Of a stretch of DNA of 23,106 nt, positions 22,010-23,106 are shown piece after piece. Origin of the DNA: an uncultured Alphaproteobacteria bacterium (GTDB taxonomy: Bacteria; Pseudomonadota; Alphaproteobacteria; Micavibrionales; Micavibrionaceae); the NCBI GenBank assembly GCA_946481105.1, contig CAMLMM010000029.1, forward strand, positions 1 to 23,106, in the 5' to 3' direction. How positions within the stretch are numbered: the stretch's first letter is position 1; the number at the start of each line of letters is the position of its first letter. The position numbers and the translations under genes were made by a program. The notes under the pieces are model-generated. The model made no database searches. It saw only the letters and a program-made list of their open reading frames with translations, and was not told the DNA's origin.

Positions 22010-23106
22010 TCAATGTTTTGCCAAAATTTCGGTTTTGGTCAGGCTAAAACCGGATTTAATCCAGGCTTGTTCAAGTTTTTTCAGTGTGTCGCCCATCATG
22101 GGGCCGGATGGAATCCCGGCTTTGAGCAGGTCTTTTCCGGTAACAGGAAAAACCGGGACTGTTGTGTCGTTCAGCAGCTTTAACCAACGTTGGTGGTCAC
22201 GGGGGGGCGAGCCCTGCAAGGTGGCGGTTATATCGAGGATAGCACGCGTCAGAAATGGCCCATGCCGATAGAGTAATTCCCTGATTTTTTGCAAATCAAT
22301 ACGTAGTGTTTTGTAATTTAACCAAGCCAGAGTTTCTAAATAAGCCTGAATTTTTTTATTCAATATCAACGGCATAAACTGGGAATCCTTTTTAATTGAC
22401 GCAGCGTTGCGGAACAGAAACAGCCGGCTAGCCAAAATCAGATCTTTTTCGAGTGAATTCCCCTTAGACTGGAATTTCATAAATTGTTCGATACGTTTCG
22501 TATTTATATTTTTGGGCAAAATGTCAGGCAGGATGGCACTATCTGCCATCACCTGAAGTGTTTTCGGGGCGCTGGGGTGGGCGAGTAGCAGAAAGAATTC
22601 TTTGGTGATGCGCTCCCGCGATAATTTCTTCATGGTCGGGGCAAGGGCGGTGCAGGCGGCGAGGCCTTTTGCGTCCGGTTGCCCGCGCCCATAAATAGTA
22701 TGAAAACGGAAAAAGCGCAGGATGCGCAATGCGTCTTCGGTAATTCGTTCCTCCGGATTGCCAATAAACCGGATTTTGCGTTTGGCAATATCGGTCAGTC
22801 CGGTGCCGAGTGGATCATATATATGTCCCTGTTTGTCGGTATATACGGCATTTACGGTAAAATCCCGCCGTGCGGCGTCCTCGGCCCAGTCATCCGTGAA
22901 TTTTACTTTGGCATGACGGCCGTCGGTTTCCACATCGCGGCGGAGCGTGGTGATTTCATAACCAATCCCGTTAATCACAGCCGTTACCGTGCCGTGGTCT
23001 ATTCCGGTGGGGACTGTTTTGATTTCAGCATTGGTCAGTTTTTTCTGCACCTCGTCCGGGGGCAGTGTGGTGGCAAAATCAATATCGCCGACCGGCAATT
23101 CCATCA
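22010..23106 (-). CDS. cca: CCA-adding / poly(A) polymerase-type tRNA nucleotidyltransferase, 5' end cut
   Basis: Class II nucleotidyltransferase that adds or repairs the 3' CCA of tRNAs. The visible part runs from just before the catalytic carboxylates (GDIDFATTLPP, with Asp-x-Asp) through the RRDFTVNAVY motif, DPLGTGLTDIAKRKIRFIG, the nucleotide-selecting EDALRILRFFRFHTIYG, and RITKEFFLLL, to a helical tRNA-binding tail. The N-terminal GG-x-VRD motif lies outside the window; the Met at 23104 is internal. Alphaproteobacterial members of this type commonly act as CCA-adding enzymes, but poly(A) polymerase cannot be excluded by motif alone. The tail ends FSLTKTEILAKH. Confidence 0.92.
   Translation of the reverse strand, partial: MELPVGDIDFATTLPPDEVQKKLTNAEIKTVPTGIDHGTVTAVINGIGYEITTLRRDVETDGRHAKVKFTDDWAEDAARRDFTVNAVYTDKQGHIYDPLGTGLTDIAKRKIRFIGNPEERITEDALRILRFFRFHTIYGRGQPDAKGLAACTALAPTMKKLSRERITKEFFLLLAHPSAPKTLQVMADSAILPDILPKNINTKRIEQFMKFQSKGNSLEKDLILASRLFLFRNAASIKKDSQFMPLILNKKIQAYLETLAWLNYKTLRIDLQKIRELLYRHGPFLTRAILDITATLQGSPPRDHQRWLKLLNDTTVPVFPVTGKDLLKAGIPSGPMMGDTLKKLEQAWIKSGFSLTKTEILAKH

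Noticed and set aside
1..23106. tRNA, rRNA or CRISPR arrays
   Set aside because: No cloverleaf-like sequence, rRNA segment or regularly spaced repeat was seen in any intergenic space; all gaps are under 240 bases.

Overview
The window reads as a chromosomal segment from an alphaproteobacterium. The best lineage signs are a TrcR/DUF1013 cell-cycle regulator, a family I know only from Alphaproteobacteria, and a Rieske-cytochrome b-cytochrome c1 operon of alphaproteobacterial type. Genus and order cannot be fixed from the sequence alone. Most of the window is dense housekeeping sequence; one AT-rich patch (about 4800-6037) looks acquired. Both ends cut genes: anmK at the left, and a CCA-adding/poly(A) polymerase-type nucleotidyltransferase at the right.

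Layout. 1-2911: anmK (cell-wall recycling) faces an orphan ParA-type ATPase across a REP-like palindromic pair; a Sua5-type threonylcarbamoyl-AMP synthase is divergent from parA. 2981-4597: a solitary dTDP-glucose 4,6-dehydratase (rfbB) and a small exported RcnB-like protein, both minus strand. 4598-4830: repeats only (ACGCAAGG units and another REP-like element carrying an internal insert). 4831-6017: two AT-rich minus-strand genes of unknown function directly behind the 3' end of guaA, a site known as an integration hotspot for genomic islands; one has a HEPN-like R-x4-H motif, the other a zinc ribbon plus helical tail. 6038-8154: guaA and gpt, two GMP-supply enzymes, divergently transcribed. 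8218-11320: metF-metE, a compact operon for methyl-THF formation and B12-independent methionine synthesis. 11334-12161: an unrecognised protein. 12368-13283: trcR and a YdcH-family small protein converge on a strong bidirectional terminator.

13508-19909 is one co-directional minus-strand run of seven genes with gaps of 1-32 bp: petA, petB, petC (the bc1 complex), a small membrane protein, a DUF924 protein, a Na+/phosphate cotransporter-PhoU fusion, and an exported protein of unknown function. 20062-21370: trmL and hemF (tRNA wobble methylation and aerobic haem synthesis) run divergently from petA. An unrecognised alpha-helical protein and the cca-type gene close the window on the minus strand.

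Most notable: the Rieske protein has a cysteine-rich extension ahead of its Tat signal, with two identical CC-x4-CC modules, and cytochrome b of the same operon ends in a C-x4-C-x-C tail. Both are predicted on the cytoplasmic face, so the bc1 complex may carry an extra metal- or redox-active site. This is inference from sequence. The second lead is the two-gene accessory module behind guaA.
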